Origin: Pseudomonas mandelii | GTDB taxonomy: Bacteria; Pseudomonadota; Gammaproteobacteria; Pseudomonadales; Pseudomonadaceae | DNA: 64,000 bases | NCBI RefSeq assembly: GCF_006438925.1 | Contig: NZ_RCZA01000006.1 | Span: 62,001-126,000 of the forward strand | Reading direction: 5' to 3' | Shown here: one piece after another, positions 18,762 to 27,813 of the stretch | How positions within the stretch are numbered: position 1 is the stretch's first letter | Layout of the letters: the number at the start of each line of letters is the position of its first letter | Translations under genes and position numbers: made by a program | Notes under the pieces: model-generated | The model's database searches: none | Told to the model about the DNA's origin: nothing | Seen by the model: only the letters and a program-made list of their open reading frames with translations

Positions 18762-19379
18762 ATGCTACAGACCGTAACAGGCACATCCGCAGAGCTAGGC
18801 TCCCGCCTAGGGATGGCACTAGCCTCCTATCGACATAAGATATTTCTTGAAAAATTAGGCTGGCCTCTCCCCTCAAAAAATGGAGAAGAGGCCGACGAGT
18901 TTGATCGAACCGATACAGTGTATGTTGTTGCAAAAGATCAATACGGCGATATTTGCGGGTGCGCCAGACTACTACCTACGACACACCCGTACTTGCTCAG
19001 TGAAATTTTTCCGGAGCTCATGGGTGACATCCCTCTTCCAAACTCCGCTGACACCTGGGAGCTCTCTCGTTTTTCCGCAACACCGCTTAACGAACCGAAC
19101 AGCAACACGCTCCAATCCTGGAGAAACACCTGCACCCTGGTGGCAGAAACTGTCTCGGCGGCCATCCGGCTCGGTGCAACTCGTTTAATCGCCTTCTCTG
19201 CAGTGGGCAACGAACGCCTCTTGCGGCGCATGGGTGTCAATGTTCACCGGGTGTCGGCGCCGCAACTGATCGATGGAAAACCAGTACTCGCGTTTTGGAT
19301 TGAAATTGATGAGCACACGAAAAACGCACTCAATATAACTTCCCAGCCCCCCTCGCGTCCGCTTAAAACAAATTCATAG
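18762..19379 (+). CDS. LuxI family acyl-homoserine-lactone synthase
   Basis: A 205-residue AHL synthase. Conserved residues are present in order: Arg and Phe in YRHKIFLEKLGWPL (about 24-38), Asp-Arg-Asp in EFDRTDTVYVVA (46-58), Arg in GCARLLPTT (66-75), and Glu and Arg in WELSRFS (near 105-111). It makes an N-acyl-homoserine lactone from S-adenosylmethionine and an acyl-ACP in the cytoplasm; the acyl chain length cannot be predicted. It follows the rsaM-like gene and a lux-box-like palindrome, and precedes the NRPS operon by about 180 bases, so the signal should control cluster expression. Confidence 0.94.
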   Translation: MLQTVTGTSAELGSRLGMALASYRHKIFLEKLGWPLPSKNGEEADEFDRTDTVYVVAKDQYGDICGCARLLPTTHPYLLSEIFPELMGDIPLPNSADTWELSRFSATPLNEPNSNTLQSWRNTCTLVAETVSAAIRLGATRLIAFSAVGNERLLRRMGVNVHRVSAPQLIDGKPVLAFWIEIDEHTKNALNITSQPPSRPLKTNS

Positions 19380-19560
19380 TTTTTTTTCACTGAAAGTACG
19401 CATCTCGTTCATCGCGCACAACGCACTCGCTTTTAGCCATATAACAACGTTCCAGTTGGCCGCCTATAGAGCTGTTCAAGACAACAATCATAGATCGCGA
19501 ATTCGCTCTTTTTCAGTGTTGGCGATATCGACTTAAAACCGCGCAGGAATCCCTTGAAGA

Positions 19561-22500
19561 ATGAATAGCCATCATCACCCGCTCTTCGGCGGGTCCCAAC
19601 CTGTAACCCCTCTCCCTTTATCCACTGCCCAGCGCGGGGTGTGGGTAGCACAGCGCATAGACCCCAGTAATCCTCGCTATAACTGCGCAGGGTACCTCGA
19701 GATTGTGGGTCCTGTTGATATTGAGCTCTTTCAGCAGGCAATCGCCCTTGCCTTGCAGGAGACAGAAGCGCTACGAGTACGATTCGTTGAGGAGCAGGGT
19801 GAACCCTGGCAAGTCATTGAACCACACAGCTCTCAGCCGCTGACGGTGATTGACCTGAGCGAACAAGCCGACGCTCTGCAAGCGGCTCAGTCCTGGATGA
19901 AGCGAGACCTGAGTACTGCTCAGGACCTCATCCACTCGCAACTGCACCTGCATGCGCTGTTCAAGCTGGGTCCTGAGCGCTCATTCTTTTACCTGCGTTA
20001 TCACCATATCCTGATGGATGGGTACGGCCAGACGCTCTATTGGCGGCGTATCGGCGAAATATACAGTGCATTGTCAGCGCAAAAGGAATGCCCCGTTTCC
20101 AACGCCAGCCCCTTGTCAGTGATTCTTGCAGACGAAGCCCAGTACGAGGCGAGCGCCAAGCATGAGGAAGATCGACAGGCGTGGCTGGACAAGCTGCAGC
20201 AACCGCCTGCGTCCTTGCAACTGTCCGAGAGCGTCGCACTTTCCAACCGCGGTATGCGCCGCCTGAGTACGCCGCTGCCTGCGCTGATGGAAGCAGGCTT
20301 GCAAGCCCGTGCCAGGTCCATCGGTACACGTTGGTCGGTGCTGATCATTGCTGCCATAGCGATCTACATCCGCAAGCTGAGCAGCAGCAATGACCTGGTG
20401 CTCACGCTGCCTGTTTCAGCCCGTTTGAACGCCGCGGCGCGCTCAACGCCAACCATGCTGGCCAATGAACTGCCGCTGCGTCTGAATGTGCCCCACCATT
20501 CGTCCTTCAAGGACCTGGTTCACGACGTCACACGTAACCTCGGCTTCGTTCTGGCCCACCAGCGTTACCGTGGCGAAGCCCTTCACCGGGATCAACAGCG
20601 TGGCGGTGCGCGCAGTCGCTTGAGCGGACCGGTGATCAACGTCATTTCGTTTGACCAGGAAGTTCGCTTTGGTGATTGCGTGACGGTGCCGCACTACCTG
20701 TCGACCGGTCCGGTGGAGGATCTGCTTATCGGCTGTTACGGGAGAGCCGATGGCAGCGGGCTACAACTGTTTTTCGACGCAAACCCGGAGCGCTATAGCC
20801 AGGCGGACCTGAAAGCTCATCAGGATCGGTTTCTGCAAGTACTGAGTGCACTCCTGGAAGCGGAACCCGACCTGCCCGTCCATGGGATCGATGGCCTGCT
20901 ACCCGTTGAACACAGCCTGTTGGCGAAATGGAATGCGACTGAGCGTCCCTACGACCTGACTCGCAGCCTCGATGAACTCTGGGACGAACAAGCGCGGCGA
21001 ACGCCCGATCGCATCGCGGTCGCAGGTCCTGCAGGCACGCTCACCTATAGCGAGTTGCAAAGCGCCGTCAACCGTTTGAGCGGTCACCTGGTCGCCTTGG
21101 GCGTGCAGCCTGGGCAGAGAGTGGGGGTCTGCGACGTTCGCTCGCTGGAGATGGTCATTTCTCTTCTCGCTGTGCTTAAAACCGGTGCCGCTTACGTCCC
21201 ACTCGATCCGGAACTACCGATCGAGCGCCTGGGCTTTCAGGTCGAGGACGCGCAATTGGTCATGGTCCTGACCCGCAGTACCCTGACCAGCACCCTCGCG
21301 GGACTGCAGAGCACCGAATGCAGGATCCTGTGTGTGGATCGAACGTTGCCTGACTTGCCCCATCCGGCCTCCCCTTTGAAGCACGTCGCCAGCCCGGAGG
21401 AAGCCGCCTATGTTATCTACACATCGGGGTCAACCGGGCAGCCCAAAGGTGTCGCGGTCCCCCATCAAGGGGTGGTGAATCGCATTCTGTGGATGCAAGA
21501 ACAGTACTCGCTGCAAGCCGACGATTGCGTATTGCAAAAAACCCCCTTCACCTTTGATGTCTCGGTATGGGAGTTTTTCTGGCCGCTGCTGTTCGGCTGT
21601 CAACTGGTCCTGGCCGAGCCTGGCGCTCACCGAGACCCGCGTCGCATTGCCCAACTGATTCGTGACTACAGGGTGACCACCCTTCACTTCGTGCCCTCCA
21701 TGCTTGATCTCTTCCTCGAAGAACCCGACTTGTCAGATGCAAGTCCGTTACGTCGCGTGTTCTGTAGCGGCGAGGCGTTGCGCGCAGGCACAGTGAAAGC
21801 TTTCTTCGACACCTTCACGCCATCGACCGCAATCGCCTTGCACAACCTGTACGGCCCCACTGAGGCGTCCATCGACGTCACGCATTGGACCTGCTCCGCG
21901 GCCGATACGCAGGGCTCGGTGCCCATTGGCTACCCCGTTGCCAATACCCAGCTGCATATCCTCGATGAGGCCGGGTGTCCGGTCCCGATCGGAACGGTCG
22001 GCGAGCTGTACATCAGTGGCGTGCAGGTTGCCTTGGGCTACATCAACAGGCCGGAAATGAACGCCATGCGTTTCTTGCCCGATGCCAGCGGCCAGGGCCA
22101 GGTCTACCGTACCGGTGACTTGGCACGCTATCGTCGAGATGGCGCCATTGAGTTCCTTGGACGCCTGGATGACCAGGTCAAGATCCGCGGATTTCGTATC
22201 GAGCCCGGGGAAATTGAAAGCGTCTTGATGAGTCATCCCCGCGTCGCAGTGGCCGCCGTCACCGCCTGGCAGCCTCCGGCCGGGGAGGCCCGCCTGGTGG
22301 CCTATGTCGTAGCCACCGCCGGTGAAACCCCGTCGACGAAGGAACTGGTCGAGCATCTGTCACTCAGCCTGCCTGAGTACATGGTCGCGCAGCATTTCGT
22401 GTTCCTGGACGCGCTGCCCCTTTCGCGAAACGGCAAGCTTGACCGTAGCGCGTTGCCGGCACCGCTGATCGAGCAAGTCCGGGCCGCGTTGCCCCTCGAG

Positions 22501-25500
22501 ACGCCCGAGGAACACCTGCTTGGCGGTATCTGGCAAAGCTTGTTGGGCATCGACTCGCCCGATCCCGAGCTGTCATTCTTTGCGCTGGGGGGTGATTCAA
22601 TGCTCGCCATTCGCGCCCGTTCGCTGGCCGAGCAGCAAGGTTACAGCTTCAACGTCCAGGACGTTTTCAACTACCCGACCCTGCGCCAACTGGCCACACG
22701 CTTGCGCCCGTTCAACAGGGAAACACCGGTCACCCGCGCGCAACCTTTCGATCTGTTGCGCCCGCAGGATCGCTCGCGGCTGCCTTCCGGCCTGGTGGAC
22801 GCTTACCCCTTGTCCGCGATGCAAGGCGGGATGATTTACCACGCGGAACTGGCCAGCGACAGCTCGGTCTACCGCGTGGTGACCAGCCTGCATATCGCGA
22901 CCCGTCTTGATGAGACACTGTTGCGCAACGCCATCGACGCCACCGTGCAAAGGCACCCGGTACTACGAACGCGCTTCGACCTTTCAACGTTCAGCGAGCC
23001 CTTGCAGTTGGTGCAGGCGCACGCCACAGCGCCATTTGAAGTGATCGATAGCCTGCTGGGACAGCCGGCGGAGGCCATCGACAGGCACCTGGCAGTCTGG
23101 GTCGATAAAGCCAAACACCATCATTTCGAGCTTTCCAACGCCTCATTGATGGCCTTCACCGTCCACCTGCGCGAGCCCAATGCCTTCCAACTGTCGGTTA
23201 TCGAGCACCACGTCATCCTCGACGGATGGAGCGATGCGGCGATGCTGGAAGAAATTGTCGAACGCTATGCCGCGGCACTGGCAGGCCAGGACCTCTGGCT
23301 GCCTCAACTCCCCTCGTCCTACCGCGACTTCGTGGCTGCCGAACGCGAAGCCTTGCGGGACGAATCGGCACGTGACTTCTGGCGGAAGACCTTGGCAGGC
23401 AGCGAGCCCACCCTCCTGCCACGTGCCAGTGACAAGCCCTTGGGCAGCAGCACCACTCGACACCAAGCGTTCGAAGTCAGCGTAGCGCCTGCACTGCTGG
23501 GCCAATTGCAACAGTTGGCGCGTACACAAGCCCTGCCCTTGAAAAGCTTGCTGGCGGCGGCGCACTTGGCAGTACAGCGCCTGGTGGGCAACACCGAGCA
23601 CGTAGTCACCGGGATGGTGGTCAATGCCCGGCTGGAAGAGGATGGTGGTGATGCCGTACTGGGAGTGTTCCTCAATACGCTTCCACTGAGCATCGACACC
23701 CGAGAGCAAAACCTGCTCACGTTGGCACACCGCGCCTTCGCTTTCGAACGCGATGCAGCCCCCTACAGGCGCTTCCCTTTTACCGAGATACAACAGCTGG
23801 CCGACGGCCTGCAACTGGATAGCTATGTCAACTTCATTGACTTTCACAGCCTATGGAAACGCCGAGACGCAAACGGGGCTCTGATTCGTCACGGCATCGG
23901 CGTGGCAGAGACCAACTACCCCTTGGCAGTGAACTTCCTGATTGATCCGGTCGAAGGTCATTTGCGCGCATGGCTGGACTGTGACCTGAGTAGCCTGGAT
24001 GAAGCGTTCTGCAACCGGCTTGCCGGTTATTACGCCAAAGCGCTGATCGCCTTGGTGCAACAGGGTGACCGCTGCGTCGCTGAGCTGGCACTGATGGAGC
24101 CTGCCGAACAGGCCAGGCTCGATGACTGGAACCAGACGGACGTCGACTTCGACAGAACCGCCACCGTGCACAGCCTGTTCGAGCACCAGGTGAACCTCAC
24201 CCCTGATGCGATCGCACTGGCCCACCGCGATAGCGAAATCAGCTACCTGGCACTCGATACGCAAGCCAATCGCCTGGCTCACCATCTCATCGCCGGCGGG
24301 CTCAAGCCCGGCAGCCTGGTAGGGGTCAGCCTTTACCGGGGCATCGACATGGTGATGGCCATCCTCGCCGTACTCAAGGCGGGCTGCGCCTATGTACCAC
24401 TCGACCCTGAGTATCCCTACCAGCGTCTCGCTTTCATTGCCGAAGACTCCGGCCTGGCAGCCCTGGTAACGGAATGCAGTTGCCAGATTGTCGACCGGGT
24501 CCAGCACAGCGTACTGATCGACCGCGACAAAGCGGCCATTTCACAACGCCCAAGCCAGCGTCCCAACCTGGAGCTGGAAGCTGACGCCACGGCCTATGTG
24601 ATCTACACGTCCGGCTCAACCGGCTTGCCCAAAGGCACGGTCATTCGTCATCGCAACGTCAGCAACTTTTTCGAAGGCATGGACCGACGTATCGGCTGCA
24701 AGGCGCAAGACACCGTACTGGCGCTCACCAGCATGTCCTTTGACATCTCCGTACTGGAGCTGCTGTGGCCGCTGGCGCGAGGAGCCAAGGTAGTTATCGC
24801 CGGGGAGCGGATCATCCAGAACCTGGTGCCGGATCCCCAGGCCGCGGTCCGCCCTCTTGGGCTGAGCCTGTTCTTCTTTTCGGCAGGCGCTGCGGATGAT
24901 CAACGACAGGAAGGTTATCGCCTGGTGATGGAGGGCGCAAAATTGGCAGACGCCATGGGACTGGAGGCCATTTGGACACCGGAGCGGCACTTCCATGAGT
25001 TTGGCGGGCTCTACCCTAACCCTTCGGTCATGTCCGCCGCGCTGGCAGCAGTGACCCAGAGGATCGCCATACGCTGCGGCAGCATCGTGGCACCCTTGCA
25101 CGATACGCTGCGAATGGCCGAAGAGTGGTCACTGGTCGACAACATCTCACAGGGACGGGTTGGACTGGCTTTCGCTTCAGGCTGGAATGCCAACGACTTT
25201 GCCTTGGCACCCCAGGCGTATGCCAATCGCAAACAGCAGATGCTTGAGCACATCGACGAGTTCAAACGTCTCTGGCGCGGCGAGTCGGTCGAACGGATCA
25301 ACGGCAACGGTGACAGCGTAGCGTTGCGCATTTTCCCAAGGCCCGTTCAGTCGGAGCCCCCTATGTGGCTGACGTCGGCCGGTGCCATGGAAACCTTCGA
25401 ACGTGCGGGGGCAAGCGGCGCGAACCTGCTGACCCACCTTCTGGGTCAGGACATCGATGAGCTGGCACGCAAGATCAGCACCTATCGCAACGCCCGAAAA

Positions 25501-27813
25501 GCGGTAGGACACGCCAGCCCCGGACACGTGACGGTCATGGTGCACACCTACCTCGACGAAGACGCCGAACTGGCCCGCAGCAGGGCACGCGGGCCCTTCA
25601 GGGAATACCTGCGTACTTCCACCGAGCTGTGGCGGCTGTTGTTCTCTAGCATGGGGGTCGAGTACCCCGAAGTCATGACCGAGGAAGACATCGACTCGGT
25701 TCTGGATATGGCGGTTGATCGCTATTTCGACCGATCAGGCCTGTTCGGCTCTCCGGAATCGGTGAGTCCCACCTTGCGCGCCCTGGCCAGCGCCGGTGCG
25801 GATGAAGTGGCATGCCTGGTGGACTTCGGCATTGCCACCGATGACGCGTTGCAAGGCATTGCCGCACTGGGTCGGCTCAAGCAATTGCACGATGCCCAAG
25901 TGGCCGATGCCAGACATTGCTTCGCGCAATTGTGCCGCCGGCATGCGGTGACACTGGTGCAAGGTACCCCGTCACTGATTGCCGCGGTCTGCGCAGAACC
26001 GCAAGCACTGGCAGCCCTGGAAAGCGCCCGGGCAGTACTGGTGGGTGGGGAAGCATTTCCCGCGGGACTGGCTGATCGTTTGTTGGCGGCCCTGCCCCAC
26101 ACACGCCTGTTCAATATGTACGGCCCTACTGAAACAACCATCTGGTCGACCGTACACGAGTTGCAGCGCAACCAGCATGGCAGCCTGATCCCGATTGGCA
26201 AACCCATCGCCAACACCGAGGTGTTGATATTGGATGCCCAGATGCGGCGTCTACCCATCGGTGTGGCGGGCGAGCTCTGGATCGCAGGTGAGGGTGTGTC
26301 CGGACTGTACCTTGGGCGCCCGGACCTGACGGCCGAGCGCTTCCCTGTCCATCCGCAAGGTCGCGGGCAGATTTATCGCACAGGCGACCGGGCACGCTGG
26401 AGGCCGGACGGCACGCTGGAACTGCTCGGTCGGATCGACCGTCAGGTCAAGATTCTCGGGCACCGTATTGAACCGGATGAAGTGGAAAGTGTGCTGTCCC
26501 GGCATCCGGATGTAACTGCAGTGGCTGTCGTGCCCGTTGAAACCGCCACCGGTCATGAACTGATCGCCTATCTCTCCGTGCAGGCCAATCCGGCCGACGC
26601 GCTGGCGCAAGACAGCCACATCCTTCGCTGGGGCGATATCTGGGAAGGCGCCTACGCCAATCCACAGAGCGGCGTCAGCCATGTTCCAGGGAGTGAGTTT
26701 GCAGGCTGGGCAAGCAGTTACACCGGGCTCCCCATCCCGATCGACGAGATGCAAGAGTGGTTGGATCACACCGTTGCACGCGTGCGCAACCTGCACCCTC
26801 GCTCACTGATAGACGTAGGGGTCGGGGTCGGCTTGCTGCTTCGCAACCTTGCGCCGTCGGTTGAGGCCTACCTGGGCATCGATGTGTCACAAACCGCATT
26901 GGCGGCCGCCAAGCAAAGCCTGTCGACGGTTGACCATGCCCACTGTCAGGTTGAACTCATCCATGGCGATGCGGGTGAATTGTCTTCGGTCATCACCGGG
27001 GCCGCTGACACTGTCGTCATCAACTCGGTCATCCAGTACTTCCCGGGCAGCGAATACCTGGAACGGGTAGTGACCGAGGCCGCTCGAGTTGTCAGCCCCC
27101 ACGGCCGGGTATTTATCGGCGATGTTCGCCATCTCGGCCTGCTGGAAGCCTTCCACGCCACAGCCCAGTTGGAAAAGGCCGCACCGCTGACAACGGCTGC
27201 CGAGTTGATCAGCAACATCACACGCAACGTCAAGGAGGAAGGCGAGCTCTGCCTGGCGCCAGGTCACTTCATCGAACTGGCCAATCGGCTGGGTAGCTTC
27301 AGCGAGACGCGCATCGAGCTTAAACGCGGTCGTGCCATCAACGAGCTGACCACGTTCCGGTATGACGTGTCACTGATCGGCCACGCCAAGCCGCAGCCGC
27401 GCGAACCTGGCGTTAGCCGTGCGTGGGGCAGCCCCGAGCAGCCAGCGACCATGGCCGCGCTGGAACAGTCGCTGTCCCGGATCGGCCAGGCGCCACTGAC
27501 CATCACCGGCATAACCAATCTGCGCCTGGTCAAACCCCTGGCCCTGCTTCGCTTATTGGCCGACACGCCGTCCAGCACCATTGCCTGGGAACTGGAGCGC
27601 CAATTGTGGCTGGTCGAGGATCCGCACGCGCTCAATCCAGAAGACATCGCCAGTCTGGCTGAAGGTATGGGCCTGGAGGTTCGACTGTTGATGCAGGAGC
27701 AAGAGCGGATGGATCGCTTCGATGCCCACTTCTCGCTACCCACGCCTCGCACTCAGCCCACAGAACGAACGGATGTTCAGTCCGCAGCCGTGTCCTTGGA
27801 GCAAACCTCTTGA
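19561..27813 (+). CDS. NRPS: C-A(Ser)-T-C-A(Gly, split) with monooxygenase and methyltransferase insertions
   Basis: A 2750-residue synthetase. Domains: starter-type C1 (HHILMDG at 148-154), A1 (about 470-960), T1 (GGDS, Ser1013), C2 (HHVILDG at 1216-1222), and A2 from about 1530. The A1 pocket reads D-V-W-H-F-S-L-I-D, a serine code like EntF. A2 (TSGSTG at 1683; pocket D-I-L-Q-L-G-M-I-W, glycine-like) is interrupted at about 1764-2112 by a luciferase-like monooxygenase, as in MtaG of myxothiazol. After motif A8 it is interrupted again by an SAM methyltransferase (LIDVGVGVG near 2416). The protein stops after the methyltransferase, before motif A10, which is in the next gene. C1 should accept the acyl chain from the discrete ACP. 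Confidence 0.92.
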   Translation: MNSHHHPLFGGSQPVTPLPLSTAQRGVWVAQRIDPSNPRYNCAGYLEIVGPVDIELFQQAIALALQETEALRVRFVEEQGEPWQVIEPHSSQPLTVIDLSEQADALQAAQSWMKRDLSTAQDLIHSQLHLHALFKLGPERSFFYLRYHHILMDGYGQTLYWRRIGEIYSALSAQKECPVSNASPLSVILADEAQYEASAKHEEDRQAWLDKLQQPPASLQLSESVALSNRGMRRLSTPLPALMEAGLQARARSIGTRWSVLIIAAIAIYIRKLSSSNDLVLTLPVSARLNAAARSTPTMLANELPLRLNVPHHSSFKDLVHDVTRNLGFVLAHQRYRGEALHRDQQRGGARSRLSGPVINVISFDQEVRFGDCVTVPHYLSTGPVEDLLIGCYGRADGSGLQLFFDANPERYSQADLKAHQDRFLQVLSALLEAEPDLPVHGIDGLLPVEHSLLAKWNATERPYDLTRSLDELWDEQARRTPDRIAVAGPAGTLTYSELQSAVNRLSGHLVALGVQPGQRVGVCDVRSLEMVISLLAVLKTGAAYVPLDPELPIERLGFQVEDAQLVMVLTRSTLTSTLAGLQSTECRILCVDRTLPDLPHPASPLKHVASPEEAAYVIYTSGSTGQPKGVAVPHQGVVNRILWMQEQYSLQADDCVLQKTPFTFDVSVWEFFWPLLFGCQLVLAEPGAHRDPRRIAQLIRDYRVTTLHFVPSMLDLFLEEPDLSDASPLRRVFCSGEALRAGTVKAFFDTFTPSTAIALHNLYGPTEASIDVTHWTCSAADTQGSVPIGYPVANTQLHILDEAGCPVPIGTVGELYISGVQVALGYINRPEMNAMRFLPDASGQGQVYRTGDLARYRRDGAIEFLGRLDDQVKIRGFRIEPGEIESVLMSHPRVAVAAVTAWQPPAGEARLVAYVVATAGETPSTKELVEHLSLSLPEYMVAQHFVFLDALPLSRNGKLDRSALPAPLIEQVRAALPLETPEEHLLGGIWQSLLGIDSPDPELSFFALGGDSMLAIRARSLAEQQGYSFNVQDVFNYPTLRQLATRLRPFNRETPVTRAQPFDLLRPQDRSRLPSGLVDAYPLSAMQGGMIYHAELASDSSVYRVVTSLHIATRLDETLLRNAIDATVQRHPVLRTRFDLSTFSEPLQLVQAHATAPFEVIDSLLGQPAEAIDRHLAVWVDKAKHHHFELSNASLMAFTVHLREPNAFQLSVIEHHVILDGWSDAAMLEEIVERYAAALAGQDLWLPQLPSSYRDFVAAEREALRDESARDFWRKTLAGSEPTLLPRASDKPLGSSTTRHQAFEVSVAPALLGQLQQLARTQALPLKSLLAAAHLAVQRLVGNTEHVVTGMVVNARLEEDGGDAVLGVFLNTLPLSIDTREQNLLTLAHRAFAFERDAAPYRRFPFTEIQQLADGLQLDSYVNFIDFHSLWKRRDANGALIRHGIGVAETNYPLAVNFLIDPVEGHLRAWLDCDLSSLDEAFCNRLAGYYAKALIALVQQGDRCVAELALMEPAEQARLDDWNQTDVDFDRTATVHSLFEHQVNLTPDAIALAHRDSEISYLALDTQANRLAHHLIAGGLKPGSLVGVSLYRGIDMVMAILAVLKAGCAYVPLDPEYPYQRLAFIAEDSGLAALVTECSCQIVDRVQHSVLIDRDKAAISQRPSQRPNLELEADATAYVIYTSGSTGLPKGTVIRHRNVSNFFEGMDRRIGCKAQDTVLALTSMSFDISVLELLWPLARGAKVVIAGERIIQNLVPDPQAAVRPLGLSLFFFSAGAADDQRQEGYRLVMEGAKLADAMGLEAIWTPERHFHEFGGLYPNPSVMSAALAAVTQRIAIRCGSIVAPLHDTLRMAEEWSLVDNISQGRVGLAFASGWNANDFALAPQAYANRKQQMLEHIDEFKRLWRGESVERINGNGDSVALRIFPRPVQSEPPMWLTSAGAMETFERAGASGANLLTHLLGQDIDELARKISTYRNARKAVGHASPGHVTVMVHTYLDEDAELARSRARGPFREYLRTSTELWRLLFSSMGVEYPEVMTEEDIDSVLDMAVDRYFDRSGLFGSPESVSPTLRALASAGADEVACLVDFGIATDDALQGIAALGRLKQLHDAQVADARHCFAQLCRRHAVTLVQGTPSLIAAVCAEPQALAALESARAVLVGGEAFPAGLADRLLAALPHTRLFNMYGPTETTIWSTVHELQRNQHGSLIPIGKPIANTEVLILDAQMRRLPIGVAGELWIAGEGVSGLYLGRPDLTAERFPVHPQGRGQIYRTGDRARWRPDGTLELLGRIDRQVKILGHRIEPDEVESVLSRHPDVTAVAVVPVETATGHELIAYLSVQANPADALAQDSHILRWGDIWEGAYANPQSGVSHVPGSEFAGWASSYTGLPIPIDEMQEWLDHTVARVRNLHPRSLIDVGVGVGLLLRNLAPSVEAYLGIDVSQTALAAAKQSLSTVDHAHCQVELIHGDAGELSSVITGAADTVVINSVIQYFPGSEYLERVVTEAARVVSPHGRVFIGDVRHLGLLEAFHATAQLEKAAPLTTAAELISNITRNVKEEGELCLAPGHFIELANRLGSFSETRIELKRGRAINELTTFRYDVSLIGHAKPQPREPGVSRAWGSPEQPATMAALEQSLSRIGQAPLTITGITNLRLVKPLALLRLLADTPSSTIAWELERQLWLVEDPHALNPEDIASLAEGMGLEVRLLMQEQERMDRFDAHFSLPTPRTQPTERTDVQSAAVSLEQTS

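Noticed and set aside
24850..25900. A luciferase or lux operon gene
   Set aside because: The monooxygenase text is flanked in frame by adenylation motifs on both sides, so it is an NRPS insertion and not a free enzyme.
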